NCBI RefSeq assembly: GCF_039521365.1
Contig: NZ_BAAACF010000003.1
Span: 434,001 to 498,000 of the forward strand
DNA: 64,000 bases
Reading direction: 5' to 3'
From: Clostridium_AW malenominatum
GTDB taxonomy: Bacteria; Bacillota; Clostridia; Clostridiales; Clostridiaceae
Shown here: positions 8,096 to 17,338 of the stretch, piece by piece
How the letters are laid out: the number at the start of each line of letters is the position of its first letter
Numbering within the stretch: the stretch's first letter is position 1
The notes under the pieces: model-generated
The model's input: the letters and a program-made list of their open reading frames with translations, nothing else
Databases searched by the model: none
What the model was told of the DNA's origin: nothing
Made by a program: the position numbers and the translations under genes

Positions 8096-10213
8096 TTACT
8101 CACCTGCATTATAAAAATTAACTCCGCTAGTGTGTGAGATTCTATCTGTTCTCTCTGCAACTTTTCCACTTCCAAATCTTTCGTCAAGACTTAAGTACCC
8201 TGTTACTCTTGAAATACCTTGTATATTTATACTTCCGCACTTATGACACTTACATTCATTGCTATTCAAATAAGTACCACAATCTTTACAATATTTAATA
8301 TGAAAATTTATACCCATATAATTTATATTAGTACTATTATAAGCATAATTCAATATATCCATTATATTATCTTCATTAGGATAGTTGTCTAATTCTATAT
8401 ACGTTATATGTCCACCATTACAGATTTTATGGTATGGTGCTTCTATATTAATCTTTTCTTTTATAGATATAGGATAGCATACTGGCACATGAAAGCCATT
8501 AGTATAGTAGTCCTTATCTGTAACTCCTTTTATTTTACCAAAAACCTTTTGATCTTGAAGTATAAACCTTCCGCTTAATCCCTCTGCTGGAGTAGCATAA
8601 CAGGACCAATTTAACTTTGTTTCTTCAAGAGCTTTGTCTGTAAAGTTTCTAATGTATTGTATTATGTTTAATCCAAGTTCTCTAGCATCTTCTGATTCTC
8701 CATGATGCTTTCCTATAAGTGCCTTTAATGTTTCTGCAAGACCAATAAATCCAATAGTCCAAGTGCCTTGTTTTAATATAGGCTCTATATTATCCTCTAA
8801 AGTAAGATTTTCTGAACCCTTCATAAGTCCTTGACCTGCAACAAAAGGCAAATCCTTTACCTTCAATTTTTTTAGCACATCATATCTATGAAGCAAAGAT
8901 TCCTTAGCCATGTTTAATCTATTATCAAGTAAGCTAAAGAACTTATCTAAATCTCCCTTAGCCAATATTCCCAATCTTGGAAGATTAATTGTTGTTGGTG
9001 CAATATTACCTCTTCCCTTTACATCAGGTTCTCCGTTTATATTATTTTGAACCCTAGTCCTGCAACCCATTGTAGCTGGCATATATCCCTTTTCATAGTA
9101 TTCTAAGTTAAAGTCTGAATCTATATTCATAAATGTTGGATTCATTCTCTTACTTGCAACTCTACAAGCTAATTTAAATAAATAATAGTATGGATCTGAT
9201 GGTTTTTTATTCATTCCATCCTTTACTCTAAAAATTATATTTGGGAAAACTGGCTGCTCACCTTTCCCTAAACCTTTTTCATATTCCATTAAAAATATTT
9301 CACATACTAAAGCTGCATCTTCAGATTGTGGTATTCCTATATTAATAGAGCTAAATGGCACCTGAGAACCAGCTCTTGAATGCATTGTATTTAAGTTATA
9401 TACTATACCTTGCATAGCTTGGCTAATGCTTTTTCTTAACCTTTTTTCTACTAACTGCTCTATCATAGATTCCTCTAAGCCAACTTCTCTATATTCTCTT
9501 CTAATGTCAACTCTAGTTGGTTCAATAAATATAGCCATGTCATTATCAAAATCTGGATGAGATTGTCCACCAAACATATCATTTTGAGTAGACTGAAGCA
9601 ATATACAGGATAATTCACAAGCTGATTCTATTCTTTTAGGCGGTCTAATATAACCATATCCCGTATTAAATCCTCTCAATAAAACTTCTTTAGTTGGTAT
9701 ATGTAAACAATTTGTTGTTAAATTATAGCTATCTAAATCATGATAATATATGTCTCCATTTTCATGAGCTTTTGCTAAATGCTTAGGCATCATTGCTAAG
9801 TTATGCCACTTGTTTGATTCACTAGCTATTCTTAATAGCTTTGATGAAAAATTATTCCCAACATTAGCATTATCTCTATCTGTCTCTACACCAATGCCTT
9901 CTATAGCTTTCATTAAATCTGATTTTATTTCTCTAATCTTTGTTCTTTCTTTTCTATAGTTAGCATAAATTGCGCCTATTTCTTTATATCCATTTTGAAC
10001 TAAAGTTACTTCTACTAAATTTTGAATTTCTTCTACAGATATTTCTTCACTATTTATATCTTCTAATCTCTTAATAATTTTTTGAGTTATATCTATAAAT
10101 TCACTTTCTTTTAAGTTATAAGCAATCTCTTCTGACGCTCCTTTTATGGCGCTAGTTATCTTTGTGCTATCAAAAGAAACTTTTCTCCCATCCCTTTTAA
10201 CTACATGTAGCAT
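8096..10213 (-). CDS. nrdD: Anaerobic ribonucleoside-triphosphate reductase
   Basis: Reduces ribonucleoside triphosphates to deoxy forms without oxygen. 705 residues: ATP-cone (about 1-90, VVKRDGRKVSFD), the catalytic barrel, a C-terminal zinc site (two CxxC pairs, CKDC and CHKC) and the glycyl-radical loop SRVTGYLSLDERF with the radical glycine near residue 672. ATG with AGGGGG upstream. It forms an operon with nrdG. A TTGCTA/TATAAT promoter and an NrdR-like box lie directly upstream, fitting nucleotide-responsive control. Confidence 0.96.
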   Translation of the reverse strand: MLHVVKRDGRKVSFDSTKITSAIKGASEEIAYNLKESEFIDITQKIIKRLEDINSEEISVEEIQNLVEVTLVQNGYKEIGAIYANYRKERTKIREIKSDLMKAIEGIGVETDRDNANVGNNFSSKLLRIASESNKWHNLAMMPKHLAKAHENGDIYYHDLDSYNLTTNCLHIPTKEVLLRGFNTGYGYIRPPKRIESACELSCILLQSTQNDMFGGQSHPDFDNDMAIFIEPTRVDIRREYREVGLEESMIEQLVEKRLRKSISQAMQGIVYNLNTMHSRAGSQVPFSSINIGIPQSEDAALVCEIFLMEYEKGLGKGEQPVFPNIIFRVKDGMNKKPSDPYYYLFKLACRVASKRMNPTFMNIDSDFNLEYYEKGYMPATMGCRTRVQNNINGEPDVKGRGNIAPTTINLPRLGILAKGDLDKFFSLLDNRLNMAKESLLHRYDVLKKLKVKDLPFVAGQGLMKGSENLTLEDNIEPILKQGTWTIGFIGLAETLKALIGKHHGESEDARELGLNIIQYIRNFTDKALEETKLNWSCYATPAEGLSGRFILQDQKVFGKIKGVTDKDYYTNGFHVPVCYPISIKEKINIEAPYHKICNGGHITYIELDNYPNEDNIMDILNYAYNSTNINYMGINFHIKYCKDCGTYLNSNECKCHKCGSINIQGISRVTGYLSLDERFGSGKVAERTDRISHTSGVNFYNAGE

Positions 10214-10231
10214 GACTAATTCCCCCTACCT

Positions 10232-10245
10232 ACTATATATTGTGT
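10232..10245 (-). promoter_or_regulatory. NrdR-like box upstream of nrdD
   Basis: On the minus strand ACACAATATATAGT matches the ACAC-AT-rich-GTGT style of NrdR boxes. It lies just downstream of the -10 element. A second, weaker copy overlaps the -10 (around 10250-10266), as expected for paired NrdR sites. Confidence 0.55.
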
Positions 10246-10257
10246 TTGTACTGTGTC

Positions 10258-10286
10258 ATTATACTATGCCAAAAAATATTTAGCAA
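10258..10286 (-). promoter_or_regulatory. Promoter of nrdDG
   Basis: TTGCTA (10281-10286) and TATAAT (10258-10263) on the minus strand with a 17-base spacer. Confidence 0.65.
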
Positions 10287-10476
10287 TTTTAAAATTAACT
10301 ATATTGTAATGATATATTCATTTACTACCCACTTCCTTTATATATTTCCTTATATTATATAGATTGGCAATTTGCTTTTATATTTTATCGTATAACTTTA
10401 ATTATAATTTAAGTACTATTAAATAAATTAAAAATCTGGTAAAATATATATAATAATTTCTATAGGGGTGGATAGT

Positions 10477-11475
10477 ATGAAGAAACTCATATATTTAATT
10501 ATCTCAATATTTTTACTTTTAGGATGCAGCAAACCTTCACAAGCGGTAAATGAATTTAAGCAAGATCAAGTTAAACAAAAAGAGCCTAAGCAAGAGGAAA
10601 AATTCTTTTCTCCTTATACCGGTGAAGAAATTGATAAAAACACTTATTCTAAAATTCCTTTTATGGCTATTATAGAAAACTCAAAATTATCTAGACCTCA
10701 TTCAGGACTAATTCATGCAGATATAGTTTATGAAACCATGGCAGAAGGTGGAATCTCCAGATTTATTGCTCTTTATCATAAAAATGATTCCTCTAAAATA
10801 GGACCTATTAGAAGCGCACGACCATATTTTTTAGATATATCTATAGAAAATAATCTTCCCTTTGCCCATTGTGGATATAGCGAGGAAGCAAAGCAACGTA
10901 TACAAAAGGAAAATCTTCCTAGTTTAAATGAATTTACCTATGAAAAATATTATTGGCGTGATAATAGCAGGCAGTATGAACATAGCCTTTATACTTCTTC
11001 TAATTTAAGAGAATTAATTAAAGACAAAAATTTAGTTAGTTCCCCTAGAAGTTCTCTTAAGTTCGATAAATTATTTTGGGAAAATAACGGTAATAACGCT
11101 ACAGAAGTTTCATTAAAAATAAACACGTATTATACCACTTCTTATGTTTTTGAAAATAATGCATATACAAAATACATGGATGGAGAAAAATGCATAGATA
11201 ATGAAGAAAATCTACCTGTGGAAATAGATAATATTATTATCCAACTTACAGATATTTCATTGCAAAATGATGGCATCCACATAGACGTAAATCTTATAGG
11301 AGAAGGCGATTGTTATATTATAAGCAACGGTAAATATGTCAAAGGTAAATGGGTTAAAAAATCCCTTACTTCCCCTACAGTATTTTTAGATAGCAATAAT
11401 GTAGAAATTCCCATGAATCCTGGAAACACATGGTGGAATATTTTTGACCATAGAATAACTATTAGATTTGAGTAA
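10477..11475 (+). CDS. YerB-like DUF3048 lipoprotein
   Basis: A predicted lipoprotein of 332 residues: signal sequence with lipobox LLLGC (lipidated Cys near residue 17), a charged linker, then the two DUF3048 halves (motifs IENSKLSRPHSGL, YETMAEGGISRF, IGPIRSARPYFLD and a C-terminal WWNIFD). The function of the family is not established. ATG 10477 is the better start because the GGGG of the ribosome site lies eight bases before it; the upstream GTG at 10468 is part of that site. It is transcribed alone and ends at the hairpin at 11505-11550. Confidence 0.85.
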   Translation: MKKLIYLIISIFLLLGCSKPSQAVNEFKQDQVKQKEPKQEEKFFSPYTGEEIDKNTYSKIPFMAIIENSKLSRPHSGLIHADIVYETMAEGGISRFIALYHKNDSSKIGPIRSARPYFLDISIENNLPFAHCGYSEEAKQRIQKENLPSLNEFTYEKYYWRDNSRQYEHSLYTSSNLRELIKDKNLVSSPRSSLKFDKLFWENNGNNATEVSLKINTYYTTSYVFENNAYTKYMDGEKCIDNEENLPVEIDNIIIQLTDISLQNDGIHIDVNLIGEGDCYIISNGKYVKGKWVKKSLTSPTVFLDSNNVEIPMNPGNTWWNIFDHRITIRFE

Positions 11476-11504
11476 TTACTATTTCATTAGGCGTTGAACC
11501 AAAC

Positions 11505-11550
11505 AAAAGGATATTCACCACATCTATATAATGCAGTGGAATATCCTTTT
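11505..11550. terminator. Bidirectional terminator overlapping the end of the GGDEF gene
   Basis: 12-bp stem (AAAAGGATATTC at 11505-11516 with its complement at 11539-11550). The right arm encodes the last residues of the convergent minus-strand GGDEF gene. Confidence 0.75.
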
Positions 11551-12615
11551 ATTTTTATACATTTCTCTATCAGCTCTTGCTAAAATTTCATCTACAGTAA
11601 TACCTTGCTCTGAGTTAACACAATATATTCCATAACTAAAATCTAAACCTAAATTACCAAACTTTATTTTTTGTATTTCATTTTGTATGATATTTATTTT
11701 TTCCTGAGATTTTTCCATTGAACAATTTTTCAATAAAATTACAAATTCATCTCCTGATATTCTAGCACAAATATCTTGTCCAACCTTTTCTTTAATTACT
11801 TTAGAAAACTCTATTAACGCACAATCTCCAACACTATGGCCGTAAGTATCATTTATTAGTTTAAAATCATTTATATCTATAGATATAACACATAATGTGG
11901 CGTTGTTTTCCTTCATGTTCACAACTTCTTTTTCAAATAGATATCTAAAATATCTTCTATTAATTAATCCTGTGAGTTCATCATGATTAGCTATAACTTT
12001 TAATTTATTTTGTACGTAATTATTTTTTATTACTAACTCTAAATCTCTTTTTATGTAATCCATAAACATTCTATCTTCTTCAGTAAATACTTTATTACTA
12101 TTAGTGCTATCAATATTTATTAATCCTATTAACTCATCATCAATATATATCGGAGAACTTATAGTACAAGCCATATCTAGTGCATTGTTTAATTGTAACT
12201 GTTGATTTTTATCTTCCCCTAATGTTTTTTTATCAAATTTTGATGGATTTTTTATTATCACACTTTCCTTAGAGCTTCTATTACTAATAAAAATCTCTTC
12301 TTTAGAAAAGCATATATTTTTCAATGCTTCGGAATATCCAACGAGTGTTTTAAAATGAAATTTACCATCTTCCTCTAATAACAATATACTGCCCTTAGAT
12401 GCATTAGAAATTAGCTTTATAGAAGTGCCCAAGACTATATTATATAGTTGCTCTTCATCTTCTGTATGTACAATTTTATAAGCAATTTCATATAGAGATT
12501 CCTTAATTTTTTGCAATTTTTGTACATGAGATCTCATCTTACTTATTTTAATAAATTGCAGGCATGTAGTAATTAGAAGTATTAATAAAAACAAATCTTT
12601 TAATAACCTTTGCAT
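11524..12615 (-). CDS. Membrane-anchored GAF-GGDEF diguanylate cyclase
   Basis: Likely makes cyclic di-GMP. About 363 residues: one N-terminal membrane helix (about 6-25), a GAF-like sensor (about 45-185) and a GGDEF domain (about 200-360). The active-site loop reads RISGDEF, a tolerated SGDEF variant. No RxxD inhibitory site is seen five residues upstream, so product inhibition through that site is not expected. I place the start at ATG 12613-12615, with GGAGG five bases upstream; the GTG four codons earlier overlaps that site. Its stop lies within a terminator shared with the upstream lipoprotein gene. Confidence 0.87.
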   Translation of the reverse strand: MQRLLKDLFLLILLITTCLQFIKISKMRSHVQKLQKIKESLYEIAYKIVHTEDEEQLYNIVLGTSIKLISNASKGSILLLEEDGKFHFKTLVGYSEALKNICFSKEEIFISNRSSKESVIIKNPSKFDKKTLGEDKNQQLQLNNALDMACTISSPIYIDDELIGLINIDSTNSNKVFTEEDRMFMDYIKRDLELVIKNNYVQNKLKVIANHDELTGLINRRYFRYLFEKEVVNMKENNATLCVISIDINDFKLINDTYGHSVGDCALIEFSKVIKEKVGQDICARISGDEFVILLKNCSMEKSQEKINIIQNEIQKIKFGNLGLDFSYGIYCVNSEQGITVDEILARADREMYKNKRIFHCII

Positions 12616-12727
12616 ATCATCCTCCACAGTAATACAGCTTAATGTATTCTTTATATTTAATATTAATAAATTACCATGATATTGTAAATAATATTTTATG
12701 AATATATTTTATGAAAGGATGATTCGA

Positions 12728-12904
12728 ATGGTAGGAAGAGTTATTGATATGAATAACACAGCAGTATTTGTAAGCTTTGAAAATGGTTTAACTATAGATG
12801 TAAATAAGTTTACTCTGCCTTCTAATGTGAAGATAGGAGATACTGTAAGAATTGATACCGAAGCTCCAAAAATGACTAACGATAAACTAGTAGACTTCTT
12901 TTAA
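12728..12904 (+). CDS. Small protein of unknown function
   Basis: A 58-residue acidic-to-neutral protein beginning MVGRVIDMNNTAVFVSFENG. Alternating hydrophobic residues suggest a small beta-barrel, which is inference only. AAAGGA lies eight bases before ATG 12728; upstream in-frame starts have no ribosome site. A strong terminator follows five bases after the stop. I do not recognise the family. Confidence 0.65.
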   Translation: MVGRVIDMNNTAVFVSFENGLTIDVNKFTLPSNVKIGDTVRIDTEAPKMTNDKLVDFF

Positions 12905-12909
12905 GACAT

Positions 12910-12938
12910 AAAAATAGGAGGTTTTTCCTCCTATTTTT
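12910..12938. terminator. Bidirectional terminator
   Basis: 12-bp perfect stem AAAAATAGGAGG/CCTCCTATTTTT with a five-T loop, between the convergent small gene and the ferredoxin gene. Confidence 0.85.
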
Positions 12939-12940
12939 TA

Positions 12941-13132
12941 TTAACCTTCTACAAAAATAGCATTAGTTGGGCAACTACTTTCAGCTTCCTTGGCTGCATC
13001 TTCTGAATCTGTTGGAACTTCATCCACTATAGCTACAGCTTTTCCGTCATCCTCCATTTCAAAAACATCTGGAGCAATTCCTGGACATAATCCACATCCT
13101 ATACAAGTATCTTTATCTACATGTGCTTTCAT
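12941..13132 (-). CDS. Single-cluster [4Fe-4S] ferredoxin
   Basis: A 63-residue electron carrier with CIGCGLCPGIAPDVF near residue 10 and SSCPTNAI at the C-terminus, giving four cysteines for one cluster; the second cluster is absent. It is very acidic. ATG 13130-13132 follows AAGGAGG at eight bases, so the seven residues upstream in the open frame are not translated. It is a single gene between the Mrp gene and a terminator. Confidence 0.93.
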   Translation of the reverse strand: MKAHVDKDTCIGCGLCPGIAPDVFEMEDDGKAVAIVDEVPTDSEDAAKEAESSCPTNAIFVEG

Positions 13133-13235
13133 AAATATAACCTCCTTAATCAATAAGATTATGATTTTAGTTTTACCTAATAGTAATTTATTTATAACAT
13201 ACTATTTATGGCAATTAAAGTGCCTAATCCAAAAT

Positions 13236-14078
13236 TTACATAAAATTTTTAAAGTTTGTTATTAATTCATTATAACCATTGTTTTCCATAACATACTTTT
13301 CTGCTTCTCCCTTTTCTAAACTATCTACCAAATCCAAATTTATTGGCATCTCCGCTAGAAGAGGTATTCCTAGATACTCAGCATGTTCCTTTGCAGACTT
13401 TTTGCTAAATACTTTAATTTTTTCTCCACAATCCCCACATTGTACATAGGACATATTTTCTACTACTCCTATTATCTTAACTCCTAGCTTTTCAGCCATT
13501 ATAATTACTTTTTTTACAATCATAGAAACCATGTCTTGTGGGGTGGAAACTACAACCATTCCTGTAACTGGTATACTTTGCATTATAGTTAGAGCAATGT
13601 CACCAGTTCCTGGTGGCATGTCAATAAGCAAATAATCCAATTCCTCCCACACAGTATCTGTATACATTTGAGTGAGTACTCCAGTTATTACAGGTCCTCT
13701 CCATATAACCGGTTCCTCTTCTTTTTCTGTAAGTAAGTTTAAAGATATAACTTTTATTCCTTCATATGTTTGAACTGGTATAAACTTAACCTCTTCGCTA
13801 TTTTCTACAGCATGTATCTCTGCTCTTTTTTCATTTATTCCAAAAAACCTAGGCATAGATGGCCCTGTTATATCTCCGTCTAAAACCCCTACTTTATAGC
13901 CAGCCTTGCTTAACTCAGTAGCTAATATTCCTGTAACTGTAGATTTACCTACTCCACCCTTACCACTTATTACTCCGATTATATTCTTTATTTTACCATA
14001 CTTTGGCAAAATCTTAGAACATCCTTTTTCTTTACTACTACATGTTGATTTACTTGCGCAGCTATTACAATCGCTCAT
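13236..14078 (-). CDS. Mrp/NBP35-family P-loop ATPase (Fe-S cluster carrier)
   Basis: A cytosolic ATPase of 280 residues for Fe-S cluster handling. A Cys-rich N-terminus (C4, C7, C13, C20) is followed by the deviant Walker A ISGKGGVGKS, DGDITGPS, DMPPGTGD and a paired-Cys motif QCGDCG that binds a bridging cluster in the family. The N-terminal cysteines resemble Nbp35-type proteins. ATG with GGGAGG upstream. Ferredoxin lies about 100 bases downstream on the same strand, which fits a redox or cluster-assembly context. Confidence 0.9.
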   Translation of the reverse strand: MSDCNSCASKSTCSSKEKGCSKILPKYGKIKNIIGVISGKGGVGKSTVTGILATELSKAGYKVGVLDGDITGPSMPRFFGINEKRAEIHAVENSEEVKFIPVQTYEGIKVISLNLLTEKEEEPVIWRGPVITGVLTQMYTDTVWEELDYLLIDMPPGTGDIALTIMQSIPVTGMVVVSTPQDMVSMIVKKVIIMAEKLGVKIIGVVENMSYVQCGDCGEKIKVFSKKSAKEHAEYLGIPLLAEMPINLDLVDSLEKGEAEKYVMENNGYNELITNFKNFM

Positions 14079-14102
14079 TAAAATTCCTCCCTTTTCCTCT
14101 TG

Positions 14103-15314
14103 TTATTCATATCTTAAGGCTTCTATAGGATCTAATTTAGCGGCTTTTCTAGCAGGATATATTCCAAAAAAAATACCTACTGCTGAAGAGAAAAAAATCA
14201 CTCCTAATATAACCTCAATAGATACTGAAGGGGTTATATTAGCAAAAATCCCTATTATTTCTCCACCAATTATACCTAAAATCATACCTATTATACCACC
14301 AATCAACGATATTATTAAAGATTCTGTCAAAAATTGCATTAAAATTACCTTAGTTGTAGCACCGATAGCTTTTCTTATTCCTATCTCTCTAGTCCTTTCT
14401 GTAACAGAAACTAACATTATGTTCATAACTCCGATTCCTCCAACTAAAAGAGAAATAGCTGCCACCGCTCCTATAAAAGCAGTGAATATGTTTAAAACCT
14501 TATTTATCTCTTCCATCTGCTTCAATACGCTATCTATCTTATATATTTCTTTACTTTTATTATTATGTCTATTTTCTAGTACACTTTTAGCGCCATTCCC
14601 CGCACTTTCCACATCATTTTTTCCAACAGCCATAATATTTAAAGTATCTATATTAAAATCATTGGGATACAATATTTTTAAAAAAGTATCTGGTGTATAA
14701 ATAAACGTGGGCATATTAGTTTCTGAAGGGTCTATAAAAGGACTAGTAAAGCCTTTAATTACTCCTATTATTACTGCAGTTTTTATAGAACTTTTAGCCC
14801 CAACTTTTACGGTCTCTCCTACTACATCTATATACCCAAATAAACTTTTTGCAGAATGTTCATCAATTACTATAACTCCTTTGCCTTCATTATACTCTCT
14901 TTCATTGAAAAACCTGCCATAAATTACTTCTTCATTAGATATGTATACTAAGTTACTGTTGCCTCCAGTAATTAAAGCCCTTCTACTTTTTTTATCAGAA
15001 CTTACTACTCCATTTCTTTGAATTGAAGGAGACACATATTTAACTTTTTCCACTCTGCTTTCTATTGCTTTAATATCATCATAGCTTATATAGTCACCAT
15101 TAGATGCCTTAGATGCGTTTACCTTTAGAATTACAGTTGAGGATCCTATTTTCTCAAATTCTCCTGTTATTTCATTTTGAGCACCACTACCCAAAGATAT
15201 TATTGTAATTACAGAACTTATTCCTATAATTATTCCAAGCATAGTTAAAAAGGATCTTAACTTATTGCTTCTTATACTATCTATGGCTATCTTAAAATTT
15301 TCTATCAACCTCAT
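14103..15314 (-). CDS. MacB-type ABC transporter permease
   Basis: An inner-membrane component of an efflux or lipoprotein-release type exporter. About 403 residues: first helix near 18-40, a large extracytoplasmic MacB periplasmic-core domain (about 45-260) and an FtsX domain with three helices (about 275-400). Hallmarks are RSFLTMLGIIIGI and RTREIGIRKAIGA. I choose ATG 15312-15314, preceded by AGGAGGGGAG; it lies inside the 3' end of the ATPase gene (22-base overlap), so the pair is translationally coupled. Confidence 0.9.
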   Translation of the reverse strand: MRLIENFKIAIDSIRSNKLRSFLTMLGIIIGISSVITIISLGSGAQNEITGEFEKIGSSTVILKVNASKASNGDYISYDDIKAIESRVEKVKYVSPSIQRNGVVSSDKKSRRALITGGNSNLVYISNEEVIYGRFFNEREYNEGKGVIVIDEHSAKSLFGYIDVVGETVKVGAKSSIKTAVIIGVIKGFTSPFIDPSETNMPTFIYTPDTFLKILYPNDFNIDTLNIMAVGKNDVESAGNGAKSVLENRHNNKSKEIYKIDSVLKQMEEINKVLNIFTAFIGAVAAISLLVGGIGVMNIMLVSVTERTREIGIRKAIGATTKVILMQFLTESLIISLIGGIIGMILGIIGGEIIGIFANITPSVSIEVILGVIFFSSAVGIFFGIYPARKAAKLDPIEALRYE

Positions 15315-16008
15315 GAAAATCTCCCCTCCTGCTTTCAACCTTTCCATCGCTAACTATTTTCCCATCTTTCACCTTTACTATTCTTTTTCCATATTGGGCG
15401 ATTTCTAATTCATGAGTAACCATTATTATAGTTGCCCCTTCTTCATTTAATCCTCTAAATATAGTCATTATATCCAACGAAGACTTTGAATCTAAATTTC
15501 CCGTAGGCTCGTCAGCCATTATAACTGAAGGTTTATTTACTATGGCTCTAGCAATAGCAACTCTTTGCCTTTGTCCTCCTGATATTTCATTAGGTTTGTG
15601 ATGTATTCTATTGGTTAGTCCAACCTTGTCTAGAGCCTCTAATGCTTTATCTCTTCTTTCTTTTTTAGAAACTCCGCTATAAATCATTGGTAACTCTACA
15701 TTCTCTAACACATTCATTCTTGGCAATAAATTAAAAGATTGAAATACAAAACCTACTTCTTTATTTCTAATATAAGCTAATTCATCATCAGATAAATTTG
15801 AAACATCCTTATTATTTAATATGTAACTACCACTATCTGGTCTATCTAAACACCCCAATATATTCATCAAGGTTGATTTCCCTGATCCCGAAGGCCCCAT
15901 TATAGCTGTAAACTCCTTTTTATCAATGTTAATATTTACATTATCTAAAGCTAGAAAATCGTAATCTCCCATATTATATTTTTTTGTTAGATTTTTTATC
16001 TCTATCAT
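15292..16008 (-). CDS. MacB/LolD-type ABC transporter ATP-binding protein
   Basis: The nucleotide-binding subunit, 238 residues. It has Walker A GPSGSGKST, Q-loop FQSFNLLPRM, signature ISGGQRQRVAIARA, Walker B VIMADEPTGNLDS and switch histidine VTHE. It pairs with the overlapping permease gene and with the upstream membrane-fusion protein, giving a three-gene exporter operon. The substrate is unknown; macrolides, peptides or lipoproteins are usual for the family. Confidence 0.94.
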   Translation of the reverse strand: MIEIKNLTKKYNMGDYDFLALDNVNINIDKKEFTAIMGPSGSGKSTLMNILGCLDRPDSGSYILNNKDVSNLSDDELAYIRNKEVGFVFQSFNLLPRMNVLENVELPMIYSGVSKKERRDKALEALDKVGLTNRIHHKPNEISGGQRQRVAIARAIVNKPSVIMADEPTGNLDSKSSLDIMTIFRGLNEEGATIIMVTHELEIAQYGKRIVKVKDGKIVSDGKVESRRGDFHEVDRKF

Positions 16009-16022
16009 TTATACAATTCACC

Positions 16023-17171
16023 TTAGCTTTCCTTCACAACTGTTTCATTTGTAATATTGCTGCTAGGATTTAATATTACCTTTTCTCCTAAACTTACACC
16101 TTCTAATATTTCTATTTCTGTATCCGATTGAAAACCTACTTTAACTTCTCTCTCTACAGCTTTCCCTTCCTTAAATATATAAACCATGTTTTTACCACCT
16201 TTTTCACTTCTTATACATTCCGCTGGTATCTTCAACGCCTTATCAACTTTTCCAGTAAGAATGTCTATATCTACATCAAAATCAATTTTTAAATCATCCA
16301 CCTTCTCCAATATATCTATTGATGCATCTAAAGTTTTATCTCCTCCTAATGGTGAAGTTACCTTTTTTGCCGCAGGTTCAATCATAGATACCTTACCACT
16401 ATAATTTTTTTGTATTCCTCTTATTATAACTTCTTGACCTACTTTTACTTTATTAATATCATATTTTCCTAAGGAAATTATTACTTTTAAATCTTGGACA
16501 TCTTCAACGACAATTGTTGGCGTCATTCCATTTACAATAGCTCCCTCTCCACCATTAATTGCCGTTACTACTCCATCCATGTCAGCTATTATTTTATCTT
16601 TTGTCTCTTCTTTCTTTTTTCTCAAAGAATCTAAGGAAATTTTAGCCAGAGTAACAGAGTTTTGTGATTGTTTAATCTTTTCATCAGATATATTTTGTAT
16701 GTTTTCCCTTTGAGTTTTTAAAGCTTGTAATTCTGGCAATGTATTTGGATTAATATTATTTTCCAACTCCTTAATTTTGTTATCCAAATCCCTAATCTTT
16801 TCTCCTATTTTGTTCTTTTGATTAATCAAGTCTCTATTTTGTAGTAATGCATTTTCATATTGTATTTCCCCTTGTTTTATGCTTTCATCCATACTAGGAA
16901 TCTCAAGTTCAATCAAAACATCACCTTTCTTTACTTTATCTCCAACTTTTACATATATTCTTTTAATTTTGCTCTGAGTACCAAAATACTCTTTATACTT
17001 CTTCGACTTAATAGTTCCTGTAATGGATAAATAAGACCTTATTTCCCCTTCCTTTGCCATAGCAGTCTTTACTAAACTAGGTTTTTTCTCTACTCTTCTT
17101 ATATACAAAAAAGATAATAATAACATTATTAATCCTACGGGAATTACCCATATTAAACTCTTTTTTTTCAT
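16023..17171 (-). CDS. HlyD/MacA-type membrane-fusion protein of the ABC exporter
   Basis: A membrane-anchored adaptor of about 382 residues. It has an N-terminal anchor (about 6-22), a lipoyl-like half (VKVGDKVKKGDVLIELE), a coiled-coil hairpin (about 95-180), a second lipoyl half, and a beta-barrel domain. I place the start at ATG 17169-17171, giving an MKKKSLIW N-terminus; the 40 upstream codons have no ribosome site. It is the first gene of the efflux operon, with 14 bases to the ATPase gene. Confidence 0.88.
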   Translation of the reverse strand: MKKKSLIWVIPVGLIMLLLSFLYIRRVEKKPSLVKTAMAKEGEIRSYLSITGTIKSKKYKEYFGTQSKIKRIYVKVGDKVKKGDVLIELEIPSMDESIKQGEIQYENALLQNRDLINQKNKIGEKIRDLDNKIKELENNINPNTLPELQALKTQRENIQNISDEKIKQSQNSVTLAKISLDSLRKKKEETKDKIIADMDGVVTAINGGEGAIVNGMTPTIVVEDVQDLKVIISLGKYDINKVKVGQEVIIRGIQKNYSGKVSMIEPAAKKVTSPLGGDKTLDASIDILEKVDDLKIDFDVDIDILTGKVDKALKIPAECIRSEKGGKNMVYIFKEGKAVEREVKVGFQSDTEIEILEGVSLGEKVILNPSSNITNETVVKES

Positions 17172-17338
17172 GTCTTCACCATTCCTTAAAATAAATTTAA
17201 ATATTAGCTTTAAGATATCTATATATATTATTGACAATTTTTGATTATTTATTTTAAAAAACACCCTACCATAGTGACATAAGTACACCATTATAGTACA
17301 ATTAACCTATAATTATAATTAATGGGAGGGATTTATAA

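Noticed and set aside
13906..14700. Plus-strand frame of 264 codons.
   Set aside because: Long only by chance opposite the Mrp and MacB-type genes, which have clear motifs; Pro/Ile-rich text typical of antisense frames.
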